From positions 1,317,872-1,381,871 of the forward strand of contig NW_020170390.1 in NCBI RefSeq assembly GCF_000524195.1: DNA of 64,000 nucleotides, in the 5' to 3' direction. The notes under the pieces are model-generated. The model did not search any database. It worked only from the letters and a program-made list of their open reading frames with translations, and was not told the DNA's origin. A program made the translations under genes and the position numbers. Shown in pieces: positions 52,501 to 62,548 of the stretch; the stretch's first letter is position 1; the number at the start of each line of letters is the position of its first letter. The stretch comes from Echinococcus granulosus (Eukaryota > Platyhelminthes > Cestoda > Cyclophyllidea > Taeniidae).

Positions 52501-52855
52501 GACGGATTTTGGTATGTTGAACTAGGTTTTTCTTGCTCCTCCTTGTTTAGACTCGGGTTCACAGGATGCCTCTCTGGCACCCTTTCTGGGTGAGTTAGCG
52601 CGGCGTCGGGGCGAGGTAGAGACTGTGGAGATGGCGGAGTGTGACGGCCACAGAGGAGGTAAATGCTGTCTGCGTGCCTTCGCACCCCTTGCTGAGTTGA
52701 GCGGCTTTTCCGCTGCAGTGCGCAGCCTCTCATCCGGCCGTGCCGAGATCGTCCTCCGCTTCGCCCACTTTCAACCCGTCTCCACTGAGCGACAGATTGA
52801 GCTACTGCGTCACGTCCCTTCTCGTCCTCTGGCCCCCACCCACTCCTCTGCCTAA
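37564..52855 (+). CDS. GFM2: Mitochondrial elongation factor G2 (ribosome-releasing factor 2)
   Basis: GFM2 is the translational GTPase that, with mitochondrial RRF, splits ribosomes after termination. Exons are 37564-37753, 37823-38078, 38151-38346, 38578-38841, 39569-39901, 39968-40261, 42077-42260, 44308-44393, 47130-47538 and 52551-52855. All phases agree and the sum is 839 codons with stop, so 839 residues if a leader supplies Met (human 779). GTPase motifs, counting that Met as 1, are P-loop AHIDAGKT (47-54), the switch ERERGIS, DTPGH (111-115) and NKMD (165-168). Domain II follows ([17 protein letters not shown]), then [10 protein letters not shown] of domain III. Domain IV is split over the 86-nt exon ([10 protein letters not shown]) and the following exon. 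The end carries [20 protein letters not shown], which favours GFM2 over GFM1. The first 40 residues are basic and presequence-like. The first five introns are 66-727 bp; the later ones reach 5 kb. Confidence 0.94.
40262..42076. other. GFM2 intron, no gene seen
   Basis: Intron of 1815 bp with donor AAAgtaatt and a pyrimidine-rich acceptor ctccctccgcaccag. Nothing in it looks coding; it is AT-rich. Confidence 0.7.
42261..47129. other. GFM2 introns flanking the short 86-nt exon
   Basis: Two introns (42261-44307 and 44394-47129) surround the 86-nt coding exon. The first opens with the unusual donor gtttgt. The short open frames in both introns have no protein similarity I recognise and no consistent splice context. 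Confidence 0.6.
47539..52550. other. Last GFM2 intron
   Basis: A 5-kb intron from a gtaagt donor to a T-rich acceptor (ttgctcctccttgtttag). It hosts copy B of the dispersed repeat at 48.9-49.6 kb. Otherwise I see AT-rich non-coding sequence without recognisable genes. Confidence 0.65.
48935..49605 (+). repeat. Dispersed repeat, copy B
   Basis: This is the plus-strand counterpart of 19470-20075 (read there in reverse). The similarity runs from about cacgagcttgctg through tatgtgattgtggaattt and ggagtaaaaggccattcctcatcacggatcagt-like blocks to cataacaaaa. It lies within the last intron of GFM2. The element type is unknown and no conserved reading frame was seen. Confidence 0.75.
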
Positions 52856-53100
52856 GTTAGTGCTCCCGCCCCTCATGCCCAAGTCGTTCATTCTACGCTT
52901 CCGTCTGTTCCTCAATTAGGGTGGGTAGTTTTAACCTCTTCGAGGCTTTTAAGACATTTGGAATACCTAGCTAAATTGGCCTTTTTATAGCTTTAATGAT
53001 CCCCATATTTTGACAAGATCTCCTTGGAACGAATGTTTTTAAAGGGAGCCAAAGCCCACCCGTCCCCCTTTAGGGTTTGAAGTTTGTGCTCAAAGGGGCC

Positions 53101-53106
53101 AATAAA
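53101..53106 (+). terminator. Polyadenylation signal of GFM2
   Basis: AATAAA lies 246 bp after the GFM2 stop and is the first perfect hexamer downstream of it on this strand. Confidence 0.6.
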
Positions 53107-55186
53107 ATTCGTATAATTATAGTCATATAAGGTTAATGGAGTGTTGTTTCGGGTTTTAAATGGTGGTTGTTTAGTTGGGTCAAGGAATTTATCGAAGGGT
53201 GTGTGTGTGTGTGTATAATGTGTTTAGTGGATGAAGATAAAATGTGTGGATGTCGCTCTTGCTTTGAAAGCCTTTAAGCTTGTGACTTGACAAGTTAGGG
53301 TGCATTGAAGCTCTTTTGAAAGACAGCGTTCTATAACACCCGACTTGACGTATTTAAAATCAGTGGGACTATTTTGCCTACTATAAGCATTTTTGATTTT
53401 TCATACTCTTTCACACGTGATTTGTAACACCACAATTACCCGCAGATTGAGGAATTCAACGGCGCAGAGGCTGCTATGGTGTAATTAGACAGCTATTTCT
53501 CATTCAGTTGATTCTAAACTGGATTTATGGCATCTTAGATAGGCGGTCGTCGATTCAGTCTGTTTTTTATCACTTGGGTTAGTCTGCAACTCATTTTTTC
53601 CAGGGACCTAACGTTTTTTTTACTTAGACAAAGTTACAAGTCGTACTAGATCTGCTCATTTAACGTTAACCAAGTCTTTAAGATAAAGGCAAAAGTAGAG
53701 GGAAATGCCTTATCCTGGTGCATTATCATGCAGTTCAACAAAAAGGCGTTTATTTACTCCATTTCATTAACCACTATCGTCAAGGAATGCATAAATATTT
53801 GTGGTAGCTAAGCTTAAAGTTTCGAGTCTCAAGTTTAATTCTAAACAATTTATGCGGGAAATTTACTTTATTGTGCTAAATCTGCCCTTGTTTGGGAAGA
53901 GTCTCCAATGCCCAGGGCTTACTTCGGCATTACCATATTAATGTCTCTCAAACAGTCGTTTGGCGAGTAAGGAGGTCTTATTCGGAGTCTTATACGTGGG
54001 CATTAATGCTGAAATGATGCATGCAATTTTATGCTGACATCGTAGTTTTGCGTGACGGCAAATACTGAAGCTACCTTATGCATTTGAGTCTCTCCACAGG
54101 CCGTCTAATGTCTCGGTGGGCACACATTTGTCACTGCTATTCCTCCATCCAGTCTAATTTATTGCGCTGATAAAGTGTTCATAAACTTAATCTCAAGCAT
54201 TACCGTGTCTTCTTACCCGTAAAAATGTCCATTGTCTAGCTTCTGATAAAGGCTAATGAATGCAAAATACTACTAAAAATTCCTAACAGAGTAAGATGGA
54301 ATATTATGAAGGGTGTTGAACAAATTATAAATGAAGGGTTTTTGGGTAACTAGTAATACTTGGGTTCCTCTTCATTTACTACCAAGTAAATGGTGGACTT
54401 CAATGCAAATGTCACTCAAAATGTCGAGCATTTTCCTTGAGTGTGCTTCACTCACCCACGATGCTAGATTTACTACACTCATTCCTGCAATGCTTTAAGC
54501 ATCCGAGTAAATCTATTAGCCTGTTCTTCTTCATAACTTTCAGAATAAAGACAGTCATTCCGAATGTCATTTTTCCTATAGAGATAAAATAATATTTCCC
54601 TGAAGCCTCCATACTTCCCTTCAGCTCTATCCAAGATCACCTTGGTTTTGTATGGAGAAGTAGATTTTCTGCAGTTGCAAATATTTTTTTTATTATTGTG
54701 CTTACGGCACAGTACCATGGGAGTCCACGACACGAGCTTTGTTTGCCTCAAGAATCCAAGACCATCTTTTATGAGCATAAACGTCCGCTTAGCAGAGAGC
54801 TTTTAGAGGCCTCCCAACTGAGCATGAAATGAGCTTTGCAATTGCTCTCAGACCTGGCTTGTCCACTTGCCGATTTGACAATCACAACGCGGCTCGAAAG
54901 GATCTGTAATCACTGGTTGCGCACACACACATCCTGGTGGAAGGTGGAGGCGGGGCGAGGCGAGGCGGGACAGGGTGGGTTAGAGAATGTCTATCATGGG
55001 CAAAGAATGGGTGGCCACCATTTACGCTTCCGACACGACCGAGTTAGCGAGGAAAGCTGCAGTCAGCTTCTTAAAGTATCCCTAAAATAAGAGGGGTGTT
55101 GGCCTCTTTCCAAAAAACAACTCAAATTTGTCAAAGAGTGATCGTTTAACTGGATTCTATTTTTTACAAACGTTTCCTGTCACGTC
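53107..55186. other. Intergenic stretch downstream of GFM2
   Basis: No gene could be supported here. It contains a GT microsatellite at 53199-53214 and AT-rich sequence. A GC-rich frame at 54836-55090 on the plus strand has no ATG in a good context, no splice sites and no recognised similarity. Confidence 0.55.
53199..53214. repeat. GT microsatellite
   Basis: Eight perfect GT units in non-coding sequence downstream of GFM2. Confidence 0.85.
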
Positions 55187-56913
55187 ATGGATGAAATGGC
55201 AGTTCATTTCGATTTTTTACTAGGAGTTGCTCAGATCAAAGTTTTGTTTAATCACTTCTGTCGTCTAACATTGGCGACCAAAATTAATGCTTTCAGTGAA
55301 CGCGAAAATTGCAATCTCAAGCCATTTGAGGTATGGTGTTTTTGGATTTAGGAAAGATGTACCAACCGATAAAAATTGAAAGAAGATACATTTCAAGGAT
55401 CGAATTCCCTTTCAAGGTTAATAACTTTACACGGATGAAGGATTACCGATAGCAAGTGCAATTTCTCGAGATACGCTTTCATGGAGTAAATTGCGTCTCA
55501 ATTTAAATAAAGTGGGCGGCTTTCTTCACAAAGAAACTCCATCAGGCGTGGTAGGACTATTTTATGGTGAAGACATATTCATTGTCGGATGTCGAGGTGT
55601 ACGCAAACTCAAAACAAAACATTAAAAGTCGTAGTTTCTGAAACTGACAATATAATCTTTTTAGACAACCGCGTATCACTCCTGCATAGCTGCATGAGCT
55701 TGTAGTTATTACATTTTAGAAGTTGTGAAGTAATGTTTTATTATGACGAGAGGTTGCAATTCTTCACATGCAGCACTTCACTCCTTTCTGTATACGGTGT
55801 GTGAGCAAAAGGTGGGCAATCTTATGACACCAGGAATTCTAATAGTTTTGGCTTCGGAAGATCCCTTCGCCTTAAACTAACATACGCCAATAAAACAAGT
55901 AACTCAAACTGTGATGGGGTACCTTAGGAGTCCATAAATTGCTAGATCGGAGTTTTTGGGTCGCTCCTGAGACCAGAATATCGACTTGTTTGGGAACTAA
56001 TGGCAGAAAAGCTCATTGAAAGGGGCATACTTTATTTCATCACAGTAGTTGGATTCACTGGTAATTGTACGAAGCCGTTTATGCATCATCAGGCTGAATG
56101 CAAAATAAAAGTTTTTTGAAAATATTCCGAGGACTCGTTTATCTCAGTTGAGAAGACCACATCCGATGTGATACATGCTTAGTCGGCGCCATATGGGTAA
56201 TAAGTTTGGCATTTAAAGGCGAAAAATTCCACACACTTTAATTTCGTATTACACTGTGCCAGGCACAAAACGACAGTTCTACTACAGCCAGGCTGTTTGT
56301 TAACCCACTATTTAGGTGGTTCTGAACGCCTGCTTCAAAGGAAACCTTTGTAAAGTAAAACCACCAACTCCGAGATTAAGCTAGCGATAAAACCGATTAC
56401 GTGACACGGCCATCCGCTCTGACTCCACCCTTTTAAACGGTTCAAAGGATGCGTTTGAACGCCCAAATCATGAACAATTCCGAAAGTCCTGGGGCGGAGA
56501 GGGAGAAAATAAGCTACTGCTTTTCGGTATGAAACAACTAGGGCAATGCTGAATCCCTGGAAGGCTGTGTGCTGTTGGATGGGGCAATGGAAATCAAAAT
56601 CCACACGTGTTCTGTCAAACCGTTTAGTACTTTAAAGCTATCTTCACACTGTCCTGACCTTTCAAAGTATTTTGAACACTGCGGTTGTTGAGTGCGAATA
56701 CTCTTATTAGAAAAGCTTAATACTTATAAGGTATCTTAATCTACGGTCTCGATGGGGTTGTTTTCTCCTATTTGGCGGCTTCGTAATTAGCATAATTGGT
56801 TATTCCTTTTTATTTTACAGGATCCTTTTCACGATACAAACGTTATTAAGTGGCTACAGCCCTTAATTCACAATAGGCCACCTCGACAGGAAGTTGAAGT
56901 AGTTGAGAAATAA
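55187..56913 (+). CDS. Possible small two-exon gene, function unknown
   Basis: A 48-codon exon 55187-55330 begins with ATG (MDEMAVHFDFLLGVAQ) and ends in GAG at a gtatgg donor. A 30-codon terminal exon 56821-56913 follows a strong acceptor (ccttttattttacag) and reads DPFHDTNVIKWL up to VEVVEK and a stop. Both are phase 0, so they join without frame change into a 78-residue acidic-tailed protein, and AATAAA follows at 56938. I do not recognise the family. The terminal exon is better supported than the first, which could be chance; further exons may be missed within the 1490-bp intron. It might alternatively be the 3' end of a longer gene. Confidence 0.3.
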
Positions 56914-56937
56914 AAGAAAATGGATGTCAGTAGTTTA

Positions 56938-56943
56938 AATAAA
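56938..56943 (+). terminator. Possible polyadenylation signal
   Basis: AATAAA lies 25 bp after the stop codon of the terminal exon at 56821-56913 and supports that exon being a real 3' end. Confidence 0.4.
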
Positions 56944-57173
56944 CGACAGACTTGCGTAGTATGAGGCCAACTCAGTTTCATAGAAATCGGCCATTTTATC
57001 AAAAGCCTTTAGAAATTTAGCGTTTCGTAACCAATCGAAATTCAGCAAATATTAAACTATTGGAGATCAGCCACAATTTGGATGTGCAATCTCTATATCT
57101 TTCACAACGCATGAGTGGAACTTTTTGCGACTTTCACACCACTTAACTGGTGGCAAAAATACGTTAATTCCAG

Positions 57174-58691
57174 CGGTTCTTATTGTATTCCGTATAGACC
57201 AAAACCTTCATGATAAAGTGGCACATCCGAGCTATCGAGAGGCGATGTTTGAGCCCTCAAACGTCGATTTGAGCGGCTTCACTCTCTTGCAGGAAGGCAA
57301 TGTCATTAGCGGTCAGTCTGTATTCATCTTAGCCGTACTCAAGGGATTATGTCAGGGAACGCACACAGAGACCGTCACAAGTTTTCGACATTACGATTGC
57401 TATCATCATTGCAGTGGTAAGAGTTTGTCTCTGTCCGAGAGGAATCCAATAAGTACTGGGACGATCTTTTGAAATAAGGCACACAGTTCGCTTGAGTCAA
57501 TTGTCTCTTTCGAAACCGAAATCTGTCATTGTGCATGCTTCTCTGTATGCTGCAAACCAAAATCTATTTCGGTCAAAATGGTCGAATCCTAGGGTGGCAA
57601 TGCCGGTGAGGTTATTCAACTTTGTTTGCCAGTGGGCAACTATCAAATGGGTGGCTTCCATCAATTGTCGAGAATGTAACAATGTTTCTGCATGCATTGC
57701 CACCCACGTGCATTTTTCATTGCATTCCTAGGGCATAACGACTTGGCATTAAAGTCCCGACACTTGACCCAAATGATTGTCAATGGAAACGTGTCAGTTC
57801 CATTTATCAGAAACTTTTAATGCAAGTGAACTTTCCCATTCGTGGTAATGGTTTCTTTCCATCTTTTTCGGATGATGACATTGTGATTTTCTGTATAAAT
57901 TAATAATGAATGTATTTCTCTTACGTTGAGTTTTTGACCAGAATATGGGCTAGGCAGAAGAATGACTGCTCGGCCTTTTTTATTTAAGAATGTATTTCGG
58001 GTTTTGGAACTACTTTCCTCCTTGCGAAGCTGTCCTTACCTTTGGAACTAGGATTGTATCAAAATTTTGTTGAACAGGTTGACCTCGAGGTGAGCATTGT
58101 TTCGTCTGTTCGGTAAGTAAAAGGGGGAAACGGATGTGTAACTCTACCTATTCCCAGTCCCTGAATATTGTCTTCCTATGGTAATCTGGAGCTACCTATG
58201 AGATGTGACACAAGAATTCTTCATTGTATTTGGTAGGTTTGAATAGTTGTTGCCAATGTCATCTAAATCCAAAAATTACACTGAAAAACCAACTACGTTC
58301 CTTTTAACTCCCAAAACTACGAAATTCGTAAAAACCCGATTTATTATCCACTCTTCAAAACATTAAACAGCTCTGCACATTTTTCTCCGACTAACTCTGG
58401 AATGGCAATCTAAATCGTGAAAATCTAGAAGCAACTACATTTAAAATAAAAGCCGTAAATTTCAGTGCTCGATGCTGTTGTTGCTTCCGTTTTGCCAGGA
58501 AGGCGTTTAAGGGGAAGCGATGCAAGCAAAATCAGTGGTGGCAGCAACAGCATCAGCGACGTGGAAATGGAGTTGGCCTACACACCGACTACATAATGGC
58601 TTCCCTACAGTTGAGATGCAACTCCAATTCCATTTTCCGCAATGACTTTGAAGTAAAAATTATTGAGTCTAAAACATGCTTTTTTGGTTAG
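57174..58691 (+). CDS. C-terminal exons of a putative single-pass membrane protein
   Basis: I infer four phase-compatible exons: 57174-57301 (or from 57198), 57333-57416, a 23-nt microexon 58158-58180, and 58466-58691. The 84-nt exon sits between a good acceptor (gtattcatcttag) and a consensus donor (GTG then gtaaga), and ends in DITIAIIIAV. The microexon adds SLNIVFL and, with the next base, Cys; the following exon begins ARCCCCFRFARKAFKGKR. Together they form one hydrophobic helix followed by a Cys cluster, a typical palmitoylation site, and a basic stop-transfer segment. The extracellular side reads EPSNVDLSGFTLLQEGN before the junction. 5' exons with a signal peptide were not found, so the model is partial. 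No family is recognised. The 31-bp intron 57302-57332 is the shortest in the window. Confidence 0.45.
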
Positions 58692-59317
58692 ATACCTACG
58701 GGCTGGGTGCCGAAAGGTAGAGTCGAAATGTGCTCCCCAAAACATTTAAAATATTGAGTCACATGATTTCCCTCCTCATCATTTCCATTTCCAGAAACCT
58801 CCCCACAATTGCAAGTTTTGCTTGACAAAATTTTGAATGCACGTATTTAGAGTGAAGTGAAGGATATGACTAAAAACGCGCCATAGGCAGGGTGATGGCC
58901 CGTCCTAGTGATGTGTAACCAACAGGTAGCCACGCCCTTGATTTTAAATTTTTTTAGTTTTATCACCCAGAGACTCGATTAAGCTAGCAACCCTCAACAC
59001 TTTTACAAGCTTAAAATTCAGTGGTGTAGCAAAATTATTGGTAGGCTATCTGGTAATTCAGTTTAATTCAATCAAAAAGATCATTTTCTCTACAAAACAA
59101 ACTAAAATTTTACCTTGACTTGCTGGGATTATTAGAATCTGAGAGTTTTCCTATGCTATGGATTAACAAAATTTAATCATGTCATTCCTGTAAATATTCG
59201 CTGTTAAAAGGAAGGAGGTAAATGGGTGGGAATTATTTCCGTTAGAGATCAAAGGAAGATAGAGTGTTTGCATATATGTGTATGTACAAGTGTGAACCGA
59301 GCAAGGTGCTTTGGGTG
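58692..59317. other. Spacer between two convergent membrane-protein genes
   Basis: A 626-bp AT-rich interval separating the stop codons of a plus-strand and a minus-strand gene. No AATAAA was recognised for either gene and nothing coding is visible. Confidence 0.5.
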
Positions 59318-62300
59318 TCAGACATTTTGTTCATCATTTAGGATATTATTCGGGGAAAGCGAGACCTCGCGCTCATTGACCTCATCTTCAGATCGGGTAA
59401 GGAATTTCATGGAAGAAAAATGTTTGATCGCAGTTGTGTCGATCTCAGTTCGACCGATGTTAGGCCTAATGTACATACGCTGAAGCGTCGCCGACTGTGT
59501 TGGTGCGGTTTGTGAGCTACTAGATGACGCCTTTTGTAGAATAAACTGTGTCTTCGTAGAGGGGTCGCTTTCCTGAACACCGCTATTGTTATTAGCCACC
59601 ACAAAACAGTCGGTGCTGCGTGTGTCATTTTTTATGGTACTTGTCTCCCGAATGCACAGAAAAGGAGCGTAGAGACCCATGGAGCCCTTCGTCTCTGTTC
59701 CGTAGAGCTCAACAGGCTGCAACTCAAAGGGTCCATTCTCGTTGAGAGCACTGGTAAAGGTCTTCTTGCCTGCTACGCCATCGGCGGTGGGGCAAGAGAC
59801 GGTCCACGCCCCGGCCTCGGAGGTAGACGTGCGTCTCTTTTCGGAGAAACTGCGACACTTAGCCTCAGTTTCCACTGCTGATGCAGTATGAAATAGGTTG
59901 ATTGCGTTGTTAGGACTGCGGATGAATGCGGTGTTCCGCGCCTGGGGGTTGGAGTAGACACTGGGGGCAATGGAAGCCATAGGGTTGCCCTGGATCGTAG
60001 AATCGGTCAGCACTAGAGGCTGAAATATCGAGGTCTGATTGCTCCATTCTCGACTGGTCACTGGTACTGACCAGTTGACGTACTCGTAGGTGGTGCAATT
60101 CGGCTTAGGAGGAAAGAGTATGCGGAAATTAACTCAACTAGATGTTTGAATTACGATATCAATATCGCCTTGGTAAAAGCGAGTCACTTTCCTCAATCAT
60201 AGGGGCGTTTAAATTCAATGAATTTCTTTTGTTTTCAATTGCTAGGTGAGTTAATCAAGCGTGAAAGTTTTGCCCAACTCCGAAGTTATATATGATCTAG
60301 TCTATTTGCTCAGTAATTTGGCAGGGGAGTAATGAATATTATGTGTGAATTGTCTAACTACCCTACCACAAAGCCAATAGGTGTAAAATTAATACAGTGT
60401 GAATATTCGGATTTGGATTTTTGAAAAAAATGCTTGAAATAGGGCCTTTCGCTATTTTACCATTTGGTGTGGATGATAGCAGGTTCATGTGGAGCATTCC
60501 ATATCCGTGTACCCACAACTTCTCGATGTAGAAAGGCATTTCAACGAATTTGATTCCAGCATCAGGGAATTGTCAGTAAAACCAAGCAGCACGGCTAGGG
60601 AATACCAACTGCATTTGAGGGCTAAATGCCATTTTATGGCAGAAGCAGTGTTCGCAGAATTACAGCACTTTTGTCAACCGGAAGTAAAGGTGGGTAAAAG
60701 CTGTCTTTTTCCTTTATCGCTAAAAATGCATTCAAGTAAATTTTAAAATGTCCCAGGGAAATTATATTAAGCGTTCATAAATCTGAGGGGGTAGAAAACC
60801 GGAATGGCATCGCCCTGTCCATGAGGGTTGGCACTTACTGATTAAAAACTGAGCGCAAGGGTTGGGATTTTCTCAAAGAAATACTTAATCAAATGTTGTT
60901 ATTTCATATTAGTCCATAGCACCTTGGACTGGGGATTGTTTTAATGCGTATGTCCCTTCTAATTATAAAAGTATCTCATTAAACGCACTTTTTGTCTTGA
61001 AGGTACTTAATGGTGGCGTAATAAAGAGTAAAATCGACTAGTTTTCCATTATAAAAGTTGATTTCTCTTTATCACCGAGCCCTAGTAGGTCAAATACAAG
61101 TAGCAAACCTTTTTCGCGGCCCGTATTTCACTGCGTCTAAATTGGTTTTGGCGCCTGAGAGCGATAAGTGAGATGGCGAGCACCACGACGATGATGACAG
61201 TGGTGATGACGGAGACGGTGATGAGTTGAGTCTGCGTGAGACATACGGCGTACCTGCAGGGACCCCCTCCATCCGCGACAACCCTCTCCTCCCCTTGCGC
61301 TTTCAGCTTCGGATTCGCATTGCCTCGCCCCACCACCAGCCCTGCTAGTAGCAATGATTCTGTCAAAAGCAGTTAGGCAGTCAACATTCTTTGCATGTAT
61401 CTTTCATAACCTCCACCCTCAAGTTAACGTAATTAGAGCACACTTCCAACTCGTTTAGCATTAAGGTGGATGTCGTGCCGTGCATGTACACAGCTTATTT
61501 TATAAATCAAGTGAAGCTCAAGATTTAAAATGCTCTGTGATAGAGCATTAATCTATCTATCCTAATACCTATTATTTTCTTGTCTAAATTCAGTCACTTG
61601 TTTGGAAAGCACTTTAATGCACGAATCATGATTTGGTTAAATGTATGACTACAGGAAATCACAAAGACTGTAAATTTATGCTTTTAGGATTGAATTTAGA
61701 ACAATATTATCTTGCGACGTTTAACAACAAATCTTTACCTTAGAGAATGACGCATAACAGCAAAAATAGATTCCTTAGTCAAACCTCCTGCACGTATTTC
61801 TGATTTTTTTACTCTGACTGCACTCTTTGGGAAGAGTGATAAAAGGCAACACTGAATGTTGGCTAAATCACTCTGGCTTTTTCCCCACGTTAACGATAGT
61901 ACAAATAAAAGACGTTATAGAATTTAGCATATTCCTCCTTAAGTAAGTATTCGTGCATAATGTTGAATTTTCACTTAGTGGTTGCTGATCGAATTCTCTC
62001 TTGACAATACAATCGCTTAGTAAATAATTCTGTGTCTTGTACAAAATTTTTAATGATAGAGCAGCTTACAGTATGCGACCTTATTGCTTCACCTAACAAC
62101 ACAACGTAACTGCTTTCAGGAAATAAAAATGGCTCCGTCTTTTTTATACTTATGCTATATTGCCTAATCTCAATTAAACTAGCTACTTGTTGATTATTGA
62201 AAGGGGTTGATAAAGTCAAAATGTATGCTGAAGTGCTTCCTAAAAAAATGGTGGAGGTCTTCTATGACTTAGGTTTATTTCGATGCTCAAATTTTTCCTT

Positions 62301-62548
62301 CATAAAACCAAGAGATTAAATGACAAAAAGGCTTGGTTAATTTTGAAGTAAACAAAGACTTAAACAAGTACGAAATGTGTAACTAACTTTTTTGCGAGGG
62401 GACAATGTTGAGATGCACCCAACGGTCGAAGAGGCGATACTTGACGCCCCACCGCTTACTTCCGCTGTAGGCCTCTGCCGGATTGGCACAGTCCAGATTC
62501 TCCTGAAAGTGAATGACGGGTGTCTCAAAAGGTACGGGGTCATGTATG
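59318..62548 (-). CDS. Putative type I single-pass membrane protein, C-terminal part
   Basis: On the minus strand three exons join cleanly: 62548-62388 (phase 2 in, phase 1 out), 61359-61109 and 60103-59318, the last ending in a stop. The first exon encodes extracellular sequence (FETPVIHFQENLDCANP, then KRWGVKYRLFDRWVHLNIV). The second has a short linker with two cysteines (GPCRYAVC) and a clear transmembrane helix (LITVSVITTVIIVVVLAISL) followed by RRQNQFRRSEIR. The last exon gives a 261-residue Ser/Thr-rich cytoplasmic tail. That tail contains YVNW, YSNP and YIRP tyrosine motifs, the first two fitting the pYxN pattern bound by Grb2-type SH2 domains. One splice donor is gtttgc. The N-terminal exons lie to the right or outside the window. 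I do not recognise the family. Confidence 0.65.
60483..60689 (+). CDS. Orphan coding-like exon inside an intron of the minus-strand gene
   Basis: A plus-strand frame is open for 69 codons and ends at AAG before gtgggt. It contains ATG but no initiation context; it opens after a weak acceptor (gatgatagcag). The peptide is helical and charged (QLLDVERHFNEFDSSIREL, then FMAEAVFAELQHF). The last helix is faintly reminiscent of BAR-domain helices, but this is not a call. It may be an exon of a nested gene, a processed copy, or chance. Confidence 0.3.

Noticed and set aside
57375..57560. Minus-strand ORF opposite the membrane-protein exon
   Set aside because: Overlaps the better supported plus-strand exon with consensus splice sites and a transmembrane segment.
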